The notes under the pieces: model-generated
Databases searched by the model: none
Told to the model about the DNA's origin: nothing
The model's input: the letters and a program-made list of their open reading frames with translations, nothing else
In this document: positions 1 to 8,880 of the stretch, one piece after another
How the letters are laid out: each line of letters starts with the position of its first letter
Numbering within the stretch: the stretch's first letter is position 1
Made by a program: the position numbers and the translations under genes
Source of the DNA: Chryseobacterium capnotolerans
Lineage (GTDB): Bacteria; Bacteroidota; Bacteroidia; Flavobacteriales; Weeksellaceae
Length of the DNA stretch: 64,000 nucleotides
Assembly: GCF_021278965.1 (NCBI RefSeq)
Contig: NZ_CP065589.1
Coordinates: 3,849,001-3,913,000 of the forward strand
Reading direction: 5' to 3'

Positions 1-666
1 ATTTTGGATAATTTCCAAATTAGATATAGCAGCAATTAATGGCTGATGATAAAATTTATTTTGGAACCAAGTTTTCTCATTTGGAGATTTTCCTTTAGGG
101 TACTCTGCTATAAGAGACTTGTTTGCTCTATCTACTAAGTCTCTAAGCTGTTCATTATTACCAAAAGTTTTATTGATATAATCTCTTACATCATCAATTT
201 TTGCTTTAAGATCCAAAGCATTTTTTGATGGTGAATTTTCATCTCCTTCTTTAAAAAAGTATTCCGTAGTAGCTTCATTATTGTTTAATGCTGCAAAGTT
301 TTCACTTACGTCAATATCTTTTCCGGTTTTAGGATCTTTATCATGAAACTCTGATTGTTTTTTCAGTAAATCCTTGATATCCTGAGCATGTTTTACTAAC
401 GCATCAATTTTGGTTTTCAATAATTTATAATCTTCCCAAGGTTTTGCGTAAGTATCCGGAACCTGCTGAGCTTTAGCTTCCAGCGTTTTTTCAAAAATCT
501 TTTCGTTCTTTCTTTCTGTTAAAGTTCTGGTTTCATTTAATGCTCTGGTAGAGTCATAATATGATCTGATGATTTCTGCATCGATGTTTAGGGCCATCAT
601 CGCGATGAACACCAGATACATCAGGTTGATCATCTTCTGACGAGGGGTCTGTTTTCCTTGTGCCAT
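1..666 (-). CDS. gldM: GldM, gliding motility / type IX secretion motor protein (N-terminal part)
   Basis: The frame is open from the ATG at 666 to the window edge, so the C-terminal part lies outside. The start reads MAQGKQTPRQKMINLMYLVF, the GldM signature: a short cytoplasmic head and one membrane helix, followed by a long periplasmic alpha-helical region. In T9SS, GldM pairs with GldL as the proton-driven motor that spans the periplasm and contacts the GldK/GldN ring. It is the third gene of a gldK-gldL-gldM series on the minus strand, 53 bp after gldL. gldN would be expected beyond base 1 but cannot be seen. Confidence 0.95.
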   Translation of the reverse strand, partial: MAQGKQTPRQKMINLMYLVFIAMMALNIDAEIIRSYYDSTRALNETRTLTERKNEKIFEKTLEAKAQQVPDTYAKPWEDYKLLKTKIDALVKHAQDIKDLLKKQSEFHDKDPKTGKDIDVSENFAALNNNEATTEYFFKEGDENSPSKNALDLKAKIDDVRDYINKTFGNNEQLRDLVDRANKSLIAEYPKGKSPNEKTWFQNKFYHQPLIAAISNLEIIQN

Positions 667-719
667 TCTCTTTTCTTTGTTTTTTGATTAAATAGTTTAA
701 GTTCAGAAATGGTTAGGAA

Positions 720-1412
720 TTAAGACTTCATAGCAGTTAGCATACCACCATAAACTCTATTTAAGTTATTAAGATTAGATGTTAAACCTTGTAGCTCTTG
801 GTTGAATTTTTCAGAATGTTCAACTGATTTTTGCATGTCAGAAACATATTTAGTAGCAAATTCTGCTTGTTTCTTACCGCTTTCCAACTGCATAGCATAT
901 AATGCATTCATACTTTCCATATGCTGAGCAGCCTTGTTCAACTGATCGTTATATTTATGAGTAGAAGCAGAAACGTCAACAGTTTGGTTGATTTGATCTA
1001 CAGAACTTGAAAATTTATCGATTCCTGTTCTTAGTCTTTCGAATAATTGAACATCTAATCTTGCATCCTCAAGCATTTTATCCAATTTAGTAGAAAGAGA
1101 GTTTTCTAGTTCAGCAAATTGGTTACCTGTATTTCTAGTAGTTACATTTGAGTGTAACGGGTTTGGGTTTGCATGTTTATCTAATAATTCAGGGTAAACA
1201 TTTTCCCAAGCATAAGACTCTTCAGTTTTTGGAGGGTCGAAAGCGAAGATAATAAAGATAATCGCTTCTGTAATAAGCCCTACAGTAAGCGCTATATTAC
1301 CGTTAATTGGTCCCAGAGTAATGTGAGTAATTTTAAGCCAAGCTCCAAGAATTACAATGGCAGCACCGAATGAATAGAAGAAATTCATCCAAGCATCTTT
1401 CGTCTTAAACAT
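720..1412 (-). CDS. gldL: GldL, type IX secretion / gliding motor membrane protein
   Basis: The 230-residue protein has two hydrophobic helices near the N-terminus (about residues 12-30 and 40-58, the second containing a glutamate in LITEAIIFIIF). A long cytoplasmic helical region follows. This is the GldL layout: two transmembrane helices with a buried acidic residue that is thought to couple proton flow to rotation of GldM. It lies between gldK and gldM in the conserved order. The family assignment is firm; the motor role comes from known family members. Confidence 0.95.
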   Translation of the reverse strand: MFKTKDAWMNFFYSFGAAIVILGAWLKITHITLGPINGNIALTVGLITEAIIFIIFAFDPPKTEESYAWENVYPELLDKHANPNPLHSNVTTRNTGNQFAELENSLSTKLDKMLEDARLDVQLFERLRTGIDKFSSSVDQINQTVDVSASTHKYNDQLNKAAQHMESMNALYAMQLESGKKQAEFATKYVSDMQKSVEHSEKFNQELQGLTSNLNNLNRVYGGMLTAMKS

Positions 1413-1469
1413 ATTGAGTTAGTTTTTTTAATGTTAAATAAAATTGTATTGAAAAATAATTGTTTTGGT

Positions 1470-2894
1470 TTATTGTCTGTTAACTCTTCTTGGCTTAACA
1501 GCTGCTTCAGGAATGTCCTGTACAGTTCTAAATCCGATATAGCTTCTTGCTGAATCTTTTCTTTCCCAGTCTCTTGCACCGGTCATTAGCGCATATCCTA
1601 TATCTTTCCAAGATCCACCTCTTACAGACTTCTTAGTATCCTTTTTATCTTTAGTAGAAGGATTTAATGTTGAAGAGAACCCATAAGAAGAGTTGTTATA
1701 TGCAGATTCTGTCCACTCAGAAACGTTTCCAGCCATATCAAATAACCCAAATCCATTTTTCTTAAATTTCTTAACTGGAGCTGTATATGTATAAGTACCT
1801 TTTTTCTCGTCTTCCATATAGTTACCTCTCTTAGGTTTGAAGTTGGCTAAATAACAACCTCTATCATCCATTAAATATGGACCTCCCCAAGGGTAAGTGG
1901 CATTTTGCATACCTCCTCTTGCAGCATATTCCCATTCGATTTCTGTTGGAAGACGGAACTGCAATGGTCTTTGTTTTTTTCTTTTTAAACTTTCGTTATA
2001 GTCAGTTTTCAATTTAGATCTAAAGTTACAATAAGCTCTCGCCTGATCCCAGGTAACTCCTACTACAGGGTAGTTTTTGTAAGCCTTGTGCCAGAAATAT
2101 TGTTCAAATAATGGCTCATTGTAAGCAAAGTGGAAATCTTTTACCCAAACCGTAGTATCGGGATAAATCGCGATACTTTGGCTTTTCAGGTAATTGGCTC
2201 CTCTTTCGTTATCTGCAAGGGCTGCATCCATATCTCCCCAACGGTACGTATACTTCAACTTACTTACATCTAAAATTCTTTCGTTTCCAATTCTTGAAGA
2301 AGCAGGCAGATACATAGATTCCAGAACTTCTGCGTATTCTACATCCGGGTATTTTGAAGTACTCCAGTGTAAAGGAATTTTCCAGTCTAATCTTTTGCTT
2401 GCATCATAAGTCCCATCTTCACGGCCCCCTTGGCCTTCCATATATTCTTGATAAGGTGTTAAATTTTCTTCTTTTTTAGCAAGATATGCATAATCTCCTA
2501 TGCTTGCTCCTCTACGACCGCCTTCGTCACCACCTTCTCCGGCAGCTTCAGCGAGTAGAGTTCTTGCGATAGAATCTCTTACATAGTTGATAAATACTCT
2601 GTATTCTGCATTGGTAGTTTCTGCTTCATCCATGAAGAAAGAAGAAACAGTAACGGTCTTCAATGATGCTTTTTCAGGTGTATTTGTTGGATCCTGATCT
2701 GCTAAACCAGCAACAAATGAACCTGCAGGAATTGCAACCATTCCATATGGTCGTTCCGCAACAAATGATTTCGTTTTTTCTCTTGGTATCAATTCTCCTT
2801 TTGTTCCTGGCTTCCCTACAGAAGAGCTGCCACCACCTGAACAAGATACCGATGCTACCGACGCAGACAATAATAAAAGAAATATCCTTTTCAT
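1470..2894 (-). CDS. gldK: GldK, T9SS outer-membrane ring lipoprotein
   Basis: 474 residues. A lipoprotein signal peptide ends at Cys18 (SVSC), followed by a Gly/Ser-rich linker. The rest is a formylglycine-generating-enzyme-like (SUMF1/FGE) fold, with typical blocks such as RLPTEIEWEYAARGG and LFDMAGNVSEWTES, and VRGGSWKD near the C-terminus. GldK/PorK proteins have this fold but act structurally, forming the periplasmic ring with GldN under the outer membrane. First gene of the gldKLM series, so the promoter probably lies in the 108-bp gap to glmS. A TATATTTA stretch there resembles a -7 box, but no clear -33 box was found. Confidence 0.95.
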   Translation of the reverse strand: MKRIFLLLLSASVASVSCSGGGSSSVGKPGTKGELIPREKTKSFVAERPYGMVAIPAGSFVAGLADQDPTNTPEKASLKTVTVSSFFMDEAETTNAEYRVFINYVRDSIARTLLAEAAGEGGDEGGRRGASIGDYAYLAKKEENLTPYQEYMEGQGGREDGTYDASKRLDWKIPLHWSTSKYPDVEYAEVLESMYLPASSRIGNERILDVSKLKYTYRWGDMDAALADNERGANYLKSQSIAIYPDTTVWVKDFHFAYNEPLFEQYFWHKAYKNYPVVGVTWDQARAYCNFRSKLKTDYNESLKRKKQRPLQFRLPTEIEWEYAARGGMQNATYPWGGPYLMDDRGCYLANFKPKRGNYMEDEKKGTYTYTAPVKKFKKNGFGLFDMAGNVSEWTESAYNNSSYGFSSTLNPSTKDKKDTKKSVRGGSWKDIGYALMTGARDWERKDSARSYIGFRTVQDIPEAAVKPRRVNRQ

Positions 2895-3002
2895 GTTAAT
2901 TTTTATAATTAAGCCGTAAATATATAATTTTTTTAAGAAACTTTTAAGATTTATTTTGAAATAACGAAAGAAATCTAAATTTATTTTATTTACAACTAAT
3001 TT

Positions 3003-4856
3003 TTATTCCACAGTTACAGATTTTGCCAAGTTTCTTGGCTGATCTACGTTGGCTCCTCTATATACAGCAATATAATAAGCAAGCAGCTGTAAAGGCACTG
3101 AAGCCACAATTGGAGAGAAACATTCTGAGGTTTCAGGAATTTCAATAACATAGTCTGCCATTTCGCTAACCTGACGGTCACCTTTGTTAACAACAGCTAT
3201 AATTTTCCCTTTTCTTGCTTTGATTTCCTGAACATTACTCACAATTTTATCATAGTGTCCTTTTTTAGGTGCTATAATAACAATTGGCATATTTTCATCA
3301 ATCAGAGCAATTGGTCCGTGCTTCATTTCTGCAGCAGGATATCCTTCAGCGTGGATATAAGAAATTTCTTTTAGTTTTAATGCTCCTTCTAAGGCAGCAG
3401 GATAGTTGTATCCTCTTCCCAGGTAAAGGAAGTTGGTAGCTTTCACAAAATCTTTTGCAATATTTTGAGTCAGCTCATGAGTAGCGTTTAATACTTCTTC
3501 AATCTTCTTAGGAATAGCATCAAGCTCTGCAATTAAGCTCATGAATTCAGCATTTCCTAAGTTTCCGTTATGCTTACCTAATTTAAATGCAATTAAAGTA
3601 AGGATAGTAAGCTGTGCTGTAAAAGCTTTTGTAGAAGCTACTCCAATTTCAGGACCGGCATGAGTATATGAACCAGCATCTGTAATTCTTGCTATAGATG
3701 AATCTACTACGTTACAGATACCATATATAAACGCTCCTTTCTCTTTTGCCAGTTTCAAGGCAGCCATTGTATCTGCTGTCTCCCCTGATTGAGAAATCGC
3801 AATCACCACATCTTTATCTGTAATAATAGGATTTCTATATCTGAATTCTGAAGCATATTCTACCTCTACCGGAATTCTTGCATATTCTTCAATAAGATAT
3901 TCTCCGATAAGACCTGCATGCCATGAAGTTCCACAAGCAATGATAATAATTCTGTTAGCATTCTTGAACTTTTCTACATGATCCCAGATTCCCGCCATTT
4001 TGATAACTCCTTCATCTACAATAAGTCTTCCTCTCATTGTATCGTGAATAGACTTAGGCTGTTCAAAAATTTCTTTAAGCATAAAATGTTCATAACCGCC
4101 TTTTTCAATCTGCTCTAAACTCAACTTAAGCTCCTGAATCTCTGGTTCAATCTTAGAGTTCTCATTGATTGTTCTGATATCTACCCCATTTTCTAAAGAA
4201 ATGGTAGCCATGTGTCCTTCTTCAAGATAAATAGCTTCTTTTGTAAATTCTACGAAAGGAGAAGCATCAGAAGCAATGAAGTATTCTTTATCTCCAAGTC
4301 CGATTGCTAAAGGAGAACCTAATCTTCCTACAACCAATACTCCAGGATAATCTTCATGAAGTACTGTTATAGCGTACGCTCCATATACTTCATTTAAAGC
4401 ATATCTTACCGCAGCTGGAAAATCAATCTCCGGATTAAGATCCATAAAATATTGAATAAGGTTTACCAATACTTCAGTATCTGTTTCTGATTTGAAAGTA
4501 AATCCTTTTTCAGTAAGCATTGTTTTAATGGTATCATAATTCTCAATAATACCATTATGTACTAATGCTATTTTTCCATTATTTGACAAATGCGGGTGGG
4601 AATTTCTGTCACTTGGAACTCCATGGGTAGCCCAACGGGTGTGTCCCATACCAATTTTGGCTGTTCCTTTTAATTGCTTCGAAATATTCACCAAATCCTC
4701 CACTTTACCTTTTGTTTTTTCTACTTCAAGCTTATTGTTTGAACCTTCTAAAACAATTCCGGCACTATCGTACCCTCTGTATTCCAGTCTTCTAAGACCG
4801 TTAATTACGATCTCATAAGCATCCTGAAAACCTGTATATCCTACTATTCCGCACAT
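3003..4856 (-). CDS. glmS: Glutamine--fructose-6-phosphate aminotransferase (isomerizing)
   Basis: 617 residues, full length for GlmS. The N-terminal Ntn-hydrolase glutaminase domain starts MCGIVGYTG, with catalytic Cys2 after Met removal. Two SIS sugar-isomerase domains follow, with IIACGTSWHAG, ISQSGETADT and the C-terminal LAKSVTVE that closes the fructose-6-phosphate site. It makes glucosamine-6-phosphate, the entry to peptidoglycan and lipid A precursors. It starts 28 bp after the DUF4270 stop (same strand), so the two may be cotranscribed. No glmS ribozyme is visible upstream. Confidence 0.97.
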   Translation of the reverse strand: MCGIVGYTGFQDAYEIVINGLRRLEYRGYDSAGIVLEGSNNKLEVEKTKGKVEDLVNISKQLKGTAKIGMGHTRWATHGVPSDRNSHPHLSNNGKIALVHNGIIENYDTIKTMLTEKGFTFKSETDTEVLVNLIQYFMDLNPEIDFPAAVRYALNEVYGAYAITVLHEDYPGVLVVGRLGSPLAIGLGDKEYFIASDASPFVEFTKEAIYLEEGHMATISLENGVDIRTINENSKIEPEIQELKLSLEQIEKGGYEHFMLKEIFEQPKSIHDTMRGRLIVDEGVIKMAGIWDHVEKFKNANRIIIIACGTSWHAGLIGEYLIEEYARIPVEVEYASEFRYRNPIITDKDVVIAISQSGETADTMAALKLAKEKGAFIYGICNVVDSSIARITDAGSYTHAGPEIGVASTKAFTAQLTILTLIAFKLGKHNGNLGNAEFMSLIAELDAIPKKIEEVLNATHELTQNIAKDFVKATNFLYLGRGYNYPAALEGALKLKEISYIHAEGYPAAEMKHGPIALIDENMPIVIIAPKKGHYDKIVSNVQEIKARKGKIIAVVNKGDRQVSEMADYVIEIPETSECFSPIVASVPLQLLAYYIAVYRGANVDQPRNLAKSVTVE

Positions 4857-4884
4857 ATGTATTTTGTCTTGTGTTTATTGTGTT

Positions 4885-6501
4885 TTATTTATTATTGGCT
4901 GTTGAATAAGTAACCTTAAGCTGGATTCTTCTTGGATTCTTTTCGGTCTTATCTGTTCCGACAAGAACTACTCTATTCATATCAGTAGCTCTGGTTGTAT
5001 ATTTTGGTCCGTAAATACCTCCCTGAGGATTTTTCACAAATGCTCCTAAATTAAGATATAGCACATTATCTGCTGCCGCTACTTCAGGCTTTTCAACCAT
5101 ATCTTTAAGAGTTTGTGTAACTACAAAATCATAGTATTCATATTCAACACTTTCCATTGTTGTCTTCCCATAATAATACATTGGAAACCCTTTTAGCATA
5201 TCTGCTGTAAGCTTAAGGTCCGAATCTTTATCAGTAGAAGAATTTGGTAGAAGAACAAATTTACGATCGCCAGCCACAGACTGAGCATTAGCGAATGTTT
5301 TATCCTTATCAACAAATACTCTGATTTTAGCCCCTACAATACCTGCTTTCTTTTCATTAAATACTTTTTTCAAGCTTTCAATGGTAGATTTCTCAATTTT
5401 TAATCCTACAGAAGGACCTCCCATTCCCTGAATGAAAAGAGATGCATCACCATTTGTTGTATTGGCGTTTGCCACTGCATCAGCAACAGGAGCTGTTCTC
5501 GTATATTCATACAGTCCTAAATGAGCATTTTGACCTCCTAAATCAAAAGCAAGCTTTGACTGTGATCTGGTTACTGTACCATTATCTGTTTTATCAGATT
5601 TATAGTACATAATAAGCTCTGTATCATTAGGAGCAAACTGTATAAGATAACCATCTTCATTTTCTACTGAAATCTTAATTCCATTGAAATATCTTGTAAA
5701 ATTAGCAGCATCCTGAAGTACAGGCTTACCTTTTTGATCAAGAATTTTTTTCTGAAAGTAATCTTTATCCAGGTTCATTCTAAAGCCTAGCTTTCCATCA
5801 AATACATTAGTATTATCTGATTTTTTGGTAATTGATACAGTACTTACATTTCCGTCAAAAATAGCGGATCCAAGTAATTGATCTGTTTTAACCGGCCCAC
5901 CAGAGTATGTGAACTGTTTTTGGCTTGCATCTATGAACTCAGCTACATCATGAACATTAATTTTCATAGATTTAAAACTTCCATCCGTTTTACCATATTT
6001 ACGAGTTGGATATGTTTTCTTTTCTATTGAAACAGTAACCTTCTCGTTACCAACAGGATAATTATCTTTATCATAAGCAGCAGGTGCTACCACCTTATCA
6101 GCTATATAATATGTATCATCGGCTGTATTTACAGGTGTTCTTAGCACTAATACAACAGAATCCACTTCCGGCTTATCTCCAAAATCAAAGCTGGCTGGCA
6201 TCCTCAATTGGGTAACATAAGATGCTTTCTGCAATCCAAACTGATCATCTTTGAAAGCTCCTAAGACAGCCACAGCAGTTCCTCCTGTAGAAAAAAGTCT
6301 TGCTCCGTCACTTTTGATAGAGTCTTTATTACCAATATTATAAGCAACAACAGGATAGGAAGTTTCACCTCCTATTGCAGCATCTTTGTCAAAAAGCTGT
6401 TGACCAAGAGAATCCGGGTCTGGTTCACAGTTATAAAGAATTGCACTTCCGAAAACCGCCAATAGAAGCATGGCGAAAGTTCTTTTAAGAGTATGAGTCA
6501 T
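4885..6501 (-). CDS. DUF4270 family lipoprotein
   Basis: 538 residues. The N-terminus is a signal peptide with a late lipobox (LYNC, Cys26), so the protein is probably anchored to the outer membrane. The body is rich in beta strands and matches the DUF4270 family of Bacteroidota, with early FDKDAAIGG-type and late RIQLKVTYS-type blocks. The biochemical function of the family is not known to me. It sits between the glycogen-synthase-like gene (14 bp gap) and glmS (28 bp gap) on the same strand, an arrangement I recall from other flavobacteria, though I could not check it. Confidence 0.85.
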   Translation of the reverse strand: MTHTLKRTFAMLLLAVFGSAILYNCEPDPDSLGQQLFDKDAAIGGETSYPVVAYNIGNKDSIKSDGARLFSTGGTAVAVLGAFKDDQFGLQKASYVTQLRMPASFDFGDKPEVDSVVLVLRTPVNTADDTYYIADKVVAPAAYDKDNYPVGNEKVTVSIEKKTYPTRKYGKTDGSFKSMKINVHDVAEFIDASQKQFTYSGGPVKTDQLLGSAIFDGNVSTVSITKKSDNTNVFDGKLGFRMNLDKDYFQKKILDQKGKPVLQDAANFTRYFNGIKISVENEDGYLIQFAPNDTELIMYYKSDKTDNGTVTRSQSKLAFDLGGQNAHLGLYEYTRTAPVADAVANANTTNGDASLFIQGMGGPSVGLKIEKSTIESLKKVFNEKKAGIVGAKIRVFVDKDKTFANAQSVAGDRKFVLLPNSSTDKDSDLKLTADMLKGFPMYYYGKTTMESVEYEYYDFVVTQTLKDMVEKPEVAAADNVLYLNLGAFVKNPQGGIYGPKYTTRATDMNRVVLVGTDKTEKNPRRIQLKVTYSTANNK

Positions 6502-6515
6502 TAAAAATGTGTTTT

Positions 6516-7286
6516 TTAATAAAGTTGATTTATAGAATCTACGTCAAGATACTCCGACTTTTGAGTCGCTGTTTCATTGAAAGCCTTATCCAGATCTTCA
6601 TCCAGGAATTCATCTCCTTTTACAACAGTATCTACATAGTTCATACTTTCGATAACGAAACTTTTGATCGTTGGGTTATCTAACGCTTTTAGTCCTGAAA
6701 TATTATCAAACTTCAGCTTTTCATCGATCTTTTTATCAAGTTCAGCTTCTTTCTCATTATATAAGGAAAGAACAATTTTAGCATCCTTGAAATAAGTATC
6801 TGATTCGTAGTAGGTCTTAAGATAAATTGGAACAAATGAAGACATCCATCCATTCAAATGAATAACATCCGGAACCCAGTTCAGTTTCTTGATGGTTTCA
6901 ATTACCCCTCTTGCAAAGAAAATAGCTCTTTCGTCATTATCGTCGAAAGGATTTCCTTCATCATCGAAATAATATTGTTTTCTTTTGAAATATTCTTCAT
7001 TGTCTATAAAGTAAACCTGAAGTCTTTCCCCCGGAAGAGACGCTACTTTAATAATAAGCGGCTGATCCAGATCATTGATGATAATATTCATCCCTGAAAG
7101 ACGAATCACCTCATGAAGCTGGAATTTCCTTTCACTGATTTGTCCAAATCTTGGCATAAAAACTCTTACATCATTGCCTTCATTGTGCATCTTAAGCGCC
7201 ATTTTGTTTACCACAGCGGCCATATTTGTATCTTCCTGGTATGGATACATCTCTGTAGTAATGTACAGTATTTTTTGATTCGGCAT
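6516..7286 (-). CDS. Glycogen/starch-synthase-like protein, N-terminal GT5 domain only
   Basis: 256 residues from the ATG at 7286. A longer reading to 7328 would need a TTG start and adds an untypical leader, so I prefer 7286. It opens with KILYITTEMYPY, and DVIHLNGWMSSF matches the D-hH-HdWhs block of glycogen synthase N-domains. The ADP-glucose-binding KxGGL loop expected after the first strand is replaced by EDTNMAAVV. The whole C-terminal Rossmann domain that supplies the catalytic residues is absent. Full glycogen synthases are about 470-480 residues. It is therefore probably not a working synthase; a regulatory or structural role is possible. It is divergent from panC, with 171 bp between the two starts. 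Confidence 0.75.
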   Translation of the reverse strand: MPNQKILYITTEMYPYQEDTNMAAVVNKMALKMHNEGNDVRVFMPRFGQISERKFQLHEVIRLSGMNIIINDLDQPLIIKVASLPGERLQVYFIDNEEYFKRKQYYFDDEGNPFDDNDERAIFFARGVIETIKKLNWVPDVIHLNGWMSSFVPIYLKTYYESDTYFKDAKIVLSLYNEKEAELDKKIDEKLKFDNISGLKALDNPTIKSFVIESMNYVDTVVKGDEFLDEDLDKAFNETATQKSEYLDVDSINQLY

Positions 7287-7457
7287 AAACTTTCTATCTA
7301 ATTTTTGTAAAAATGCTTTAATGTGCAAAATTACAAAAAAACATCCAACATTATTTTAATTAACATTTTTTTACGAAAATTCCCTTTGCCAAATTGGTAA
7401 AAACACATTTTATTATATGATATTTTTAGTATTTTTGAATAAGCATTAAAATAAACT

Positions 7458-8306
7458 ATGGAAGTTATAAAGAACAGGAAAATCCTTCAGGATTTCATTG
7501 AAAGACAGAAGGAAATGGGAAAAAGAATTGGCTTTGCCCCTACGATGGGAGCTCTGCACAAGGGGCATCTTTCCCTGTACGAAGAAGCAAAAAAGGAGAA
7601 TGACCTTGTTATTTCTTCAATTTTTGTAAATCCAACTCAATTCAACAACCCTGAAGATCTTGAAAAATATCCAAGAGATATCAACAGAGATCTCCTTATT
7701 CTGGAACAGTCCGGATTGGTAGATGCTGTTTATATCCCGGAAGTCTCTGATATCTATCCTGAGAAAACAGAAAGCCAGCACTATGATTTTGATGGATTGG
7801 AAAATGAAATGGAAGGAAAATCGAGACCTGGACACTTTGATGGTGTTGGAACTGTTGTAGAAGAGCTATTCAGACAAGTTCAGCCTGATAATGCTTATTT
7901 TGGAGAAAAAGATTTCCAACAGCTGGCTATTATTAGAAAAATGGTTAACAAAAAACATCTTCCGGTTAAAATAACAGGAGTTCCTATCTACAGAGCAGAT
8001 AACGGACTGGCACTAAGCTCAAGAAACCAAAGACTTCACGAAGACCGTAAAGAAGCTTCAAAAATCATTTATGAAACTCTAAATAAAGTAAATGACTGGT
8101 TCAGAACCGTCAGCATCCCCGAAATCAAGGAGAGAGTAAATGATATTTTCGATAATCAGAAGGGAATGCAATTGGAGTATTTTCTGATTGCAGATGAGAA
8201 CACATTACAGGAAACGGATTTCTTCTACAAAGACAGAAAATTCAGAGCCTTTATTGTAGTTGTTGTAGATGGCGTGAGATTAATTGACAATATGCACCTA
8301 GATTAG
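7458..8306 (+). CDS. panC: Pantothenate synthetase
   Basis: 282 residues, normal length. It contains the nucleotidyltransferase motif PTMGALHKGHLSL (HxGH class) near residue 28, plus GEKDFQQL and LALSSRNQRL, which are hallmarks of PanC. The enzyme joins pantoate and beta-alanine using ATP, the last step of pantothenate synthesis for coenzyme A. It is transcribed alone, with a terminator hairpin at 8344-8370. panB and panD are not in the window. Confidence 0.97.
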   Translation: MEVIKNRKILQDFIERQKEMGKRIGFAPTMGALHKGHLSLYEEAKKENDLVISSIFVNPTQFNNPEDLEKYPRDINRDLLILEQSGLVDAVYIPEVSDIYPEKTESQHYDFDGLENEMEGKSRPGHFDGVGTVVEELFRQVQPDNAYFGEKDFQQLAIIRKMVNKKHLPVKITGVPIYRADNGLALSSRNQRLHEDRKEASKIIYETLNKVNDWFRTVSIPEIKERVNDIFDNQKGMQLEYFLIADENTLQETDFFYKDRKFRAFIVVVVDGVRLIDNMHLD

Positions 8307-8343
8307 CATTCATCCTCAAGAGATGATTCTTAATAAAATAAAG

Positions 8344-8370
8344 CTCTGATCATTCATGGTCAGAGTTTTT
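8344..8370 (+). terminator. Rho-independent terminator of panC
   Basis: The inverted repeat CTCTGA / TCAGAG has a short loop and is followed by a run of T. It lies 38 bp after the panC stop. Confidence 0.75.
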
Positions 8371-8476
8371 CATTCGAATTACTCTTATCCATATTCTCTT
8401 TTTCCGAGCCTACGCATACAAACTGAATTTGCAATGGAAGGATGAGACCATTTCTTAGAAATAGATTGAAAAGAAA

Positions 8477-8484
8477 GTAAAAAC
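8477..8484. repeat. Target-site duplication, left copy
   Basis: GTAAAAAC directly abuts the left inverted repeat of the insertion sequence. An identical 8-mer follows the right end at 9869-9876. Eight-base AT-rich duplications are typical of ISL3-like elements. Confidence 0.8.
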
Positions 8485-8535
8485 GGATCAGTCTCAAAAG
8501 TTGGGGGGAATGTTAAGTTGGTGTATCTTTGAATT

Positions 8536-8880
8536 ATGTTAAGCGATCACGAACTTCTTAAATTACTACTTCCAGAATTTTTAGTTGAAAACTTTGATAT
8601 CCTCAAAGCAGAAGAACATAATGGTGAACTTCATATCTATTTTGAAGAAAAAAACAGTATTCCACAAGAATTTAAAGAACGGCAGTTGGAATCAAAGGGT
8701 TTTCTCGCTGAGATTATTGTTGATGATTATCCATTACGGGGTAAAATCGTAAAACTCCATGTGAAAAGAAGAAGATGGACCGATAAGTCATCAGGAGAAA
8801 TCCTTCAAAGAGATTGGCAGCTTGTATCGAAAGGCACCCGCATGACTAAAGACTTTGCGGGTTTCTTAAAAAAAAATTAG
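8536..8880 (+). CDS. ISAon1-type transposase, N-terminal region (orfA)
   Basis: 114 residues ending at a TAG at 8878. It holds the N-terminal DNA-binding part of the transposase, with a basic stretch (LHVKRRRWTDKSSG) near residue 78. The frame stops straight after a run of nine A (8868-8876). The downstream frame is the -1 frame relative to this one, so ribosomes slipping back one base on the A run would make the fused transposase. Homologues are commonly recorded as a separate N-terminal region protein, which supports programmed slippage over a chance mutation. Confidence 0.8.
   Translation: MLSDHELLKLLLPEFLVENFDILKAEEHNGELHIYFEEKNSIPQEFKERQLESKGFLAEIIVDDYPLRGKIVKLHVKRRRWTDKSSGEILQRDWQLVSKGTRMTKDFAGFLKKN

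Noticed and set aside
2663..2899. Plus-strand frame over gldK
   Set aside because: Shadow of the antisense coding strand; no features of its own.
4857..4884. glmS ribozyme or riboswitch before glmS
   Set aside because: The gap is only 28 bp and has no structure that could hold one.
7287..7328. Longer start for the glycogen-synthase-like gene
   Set aside because: It would need a TTG start and the added residues have no homology; ATG at 7286 precedes the conserved KILYITTEMYP.
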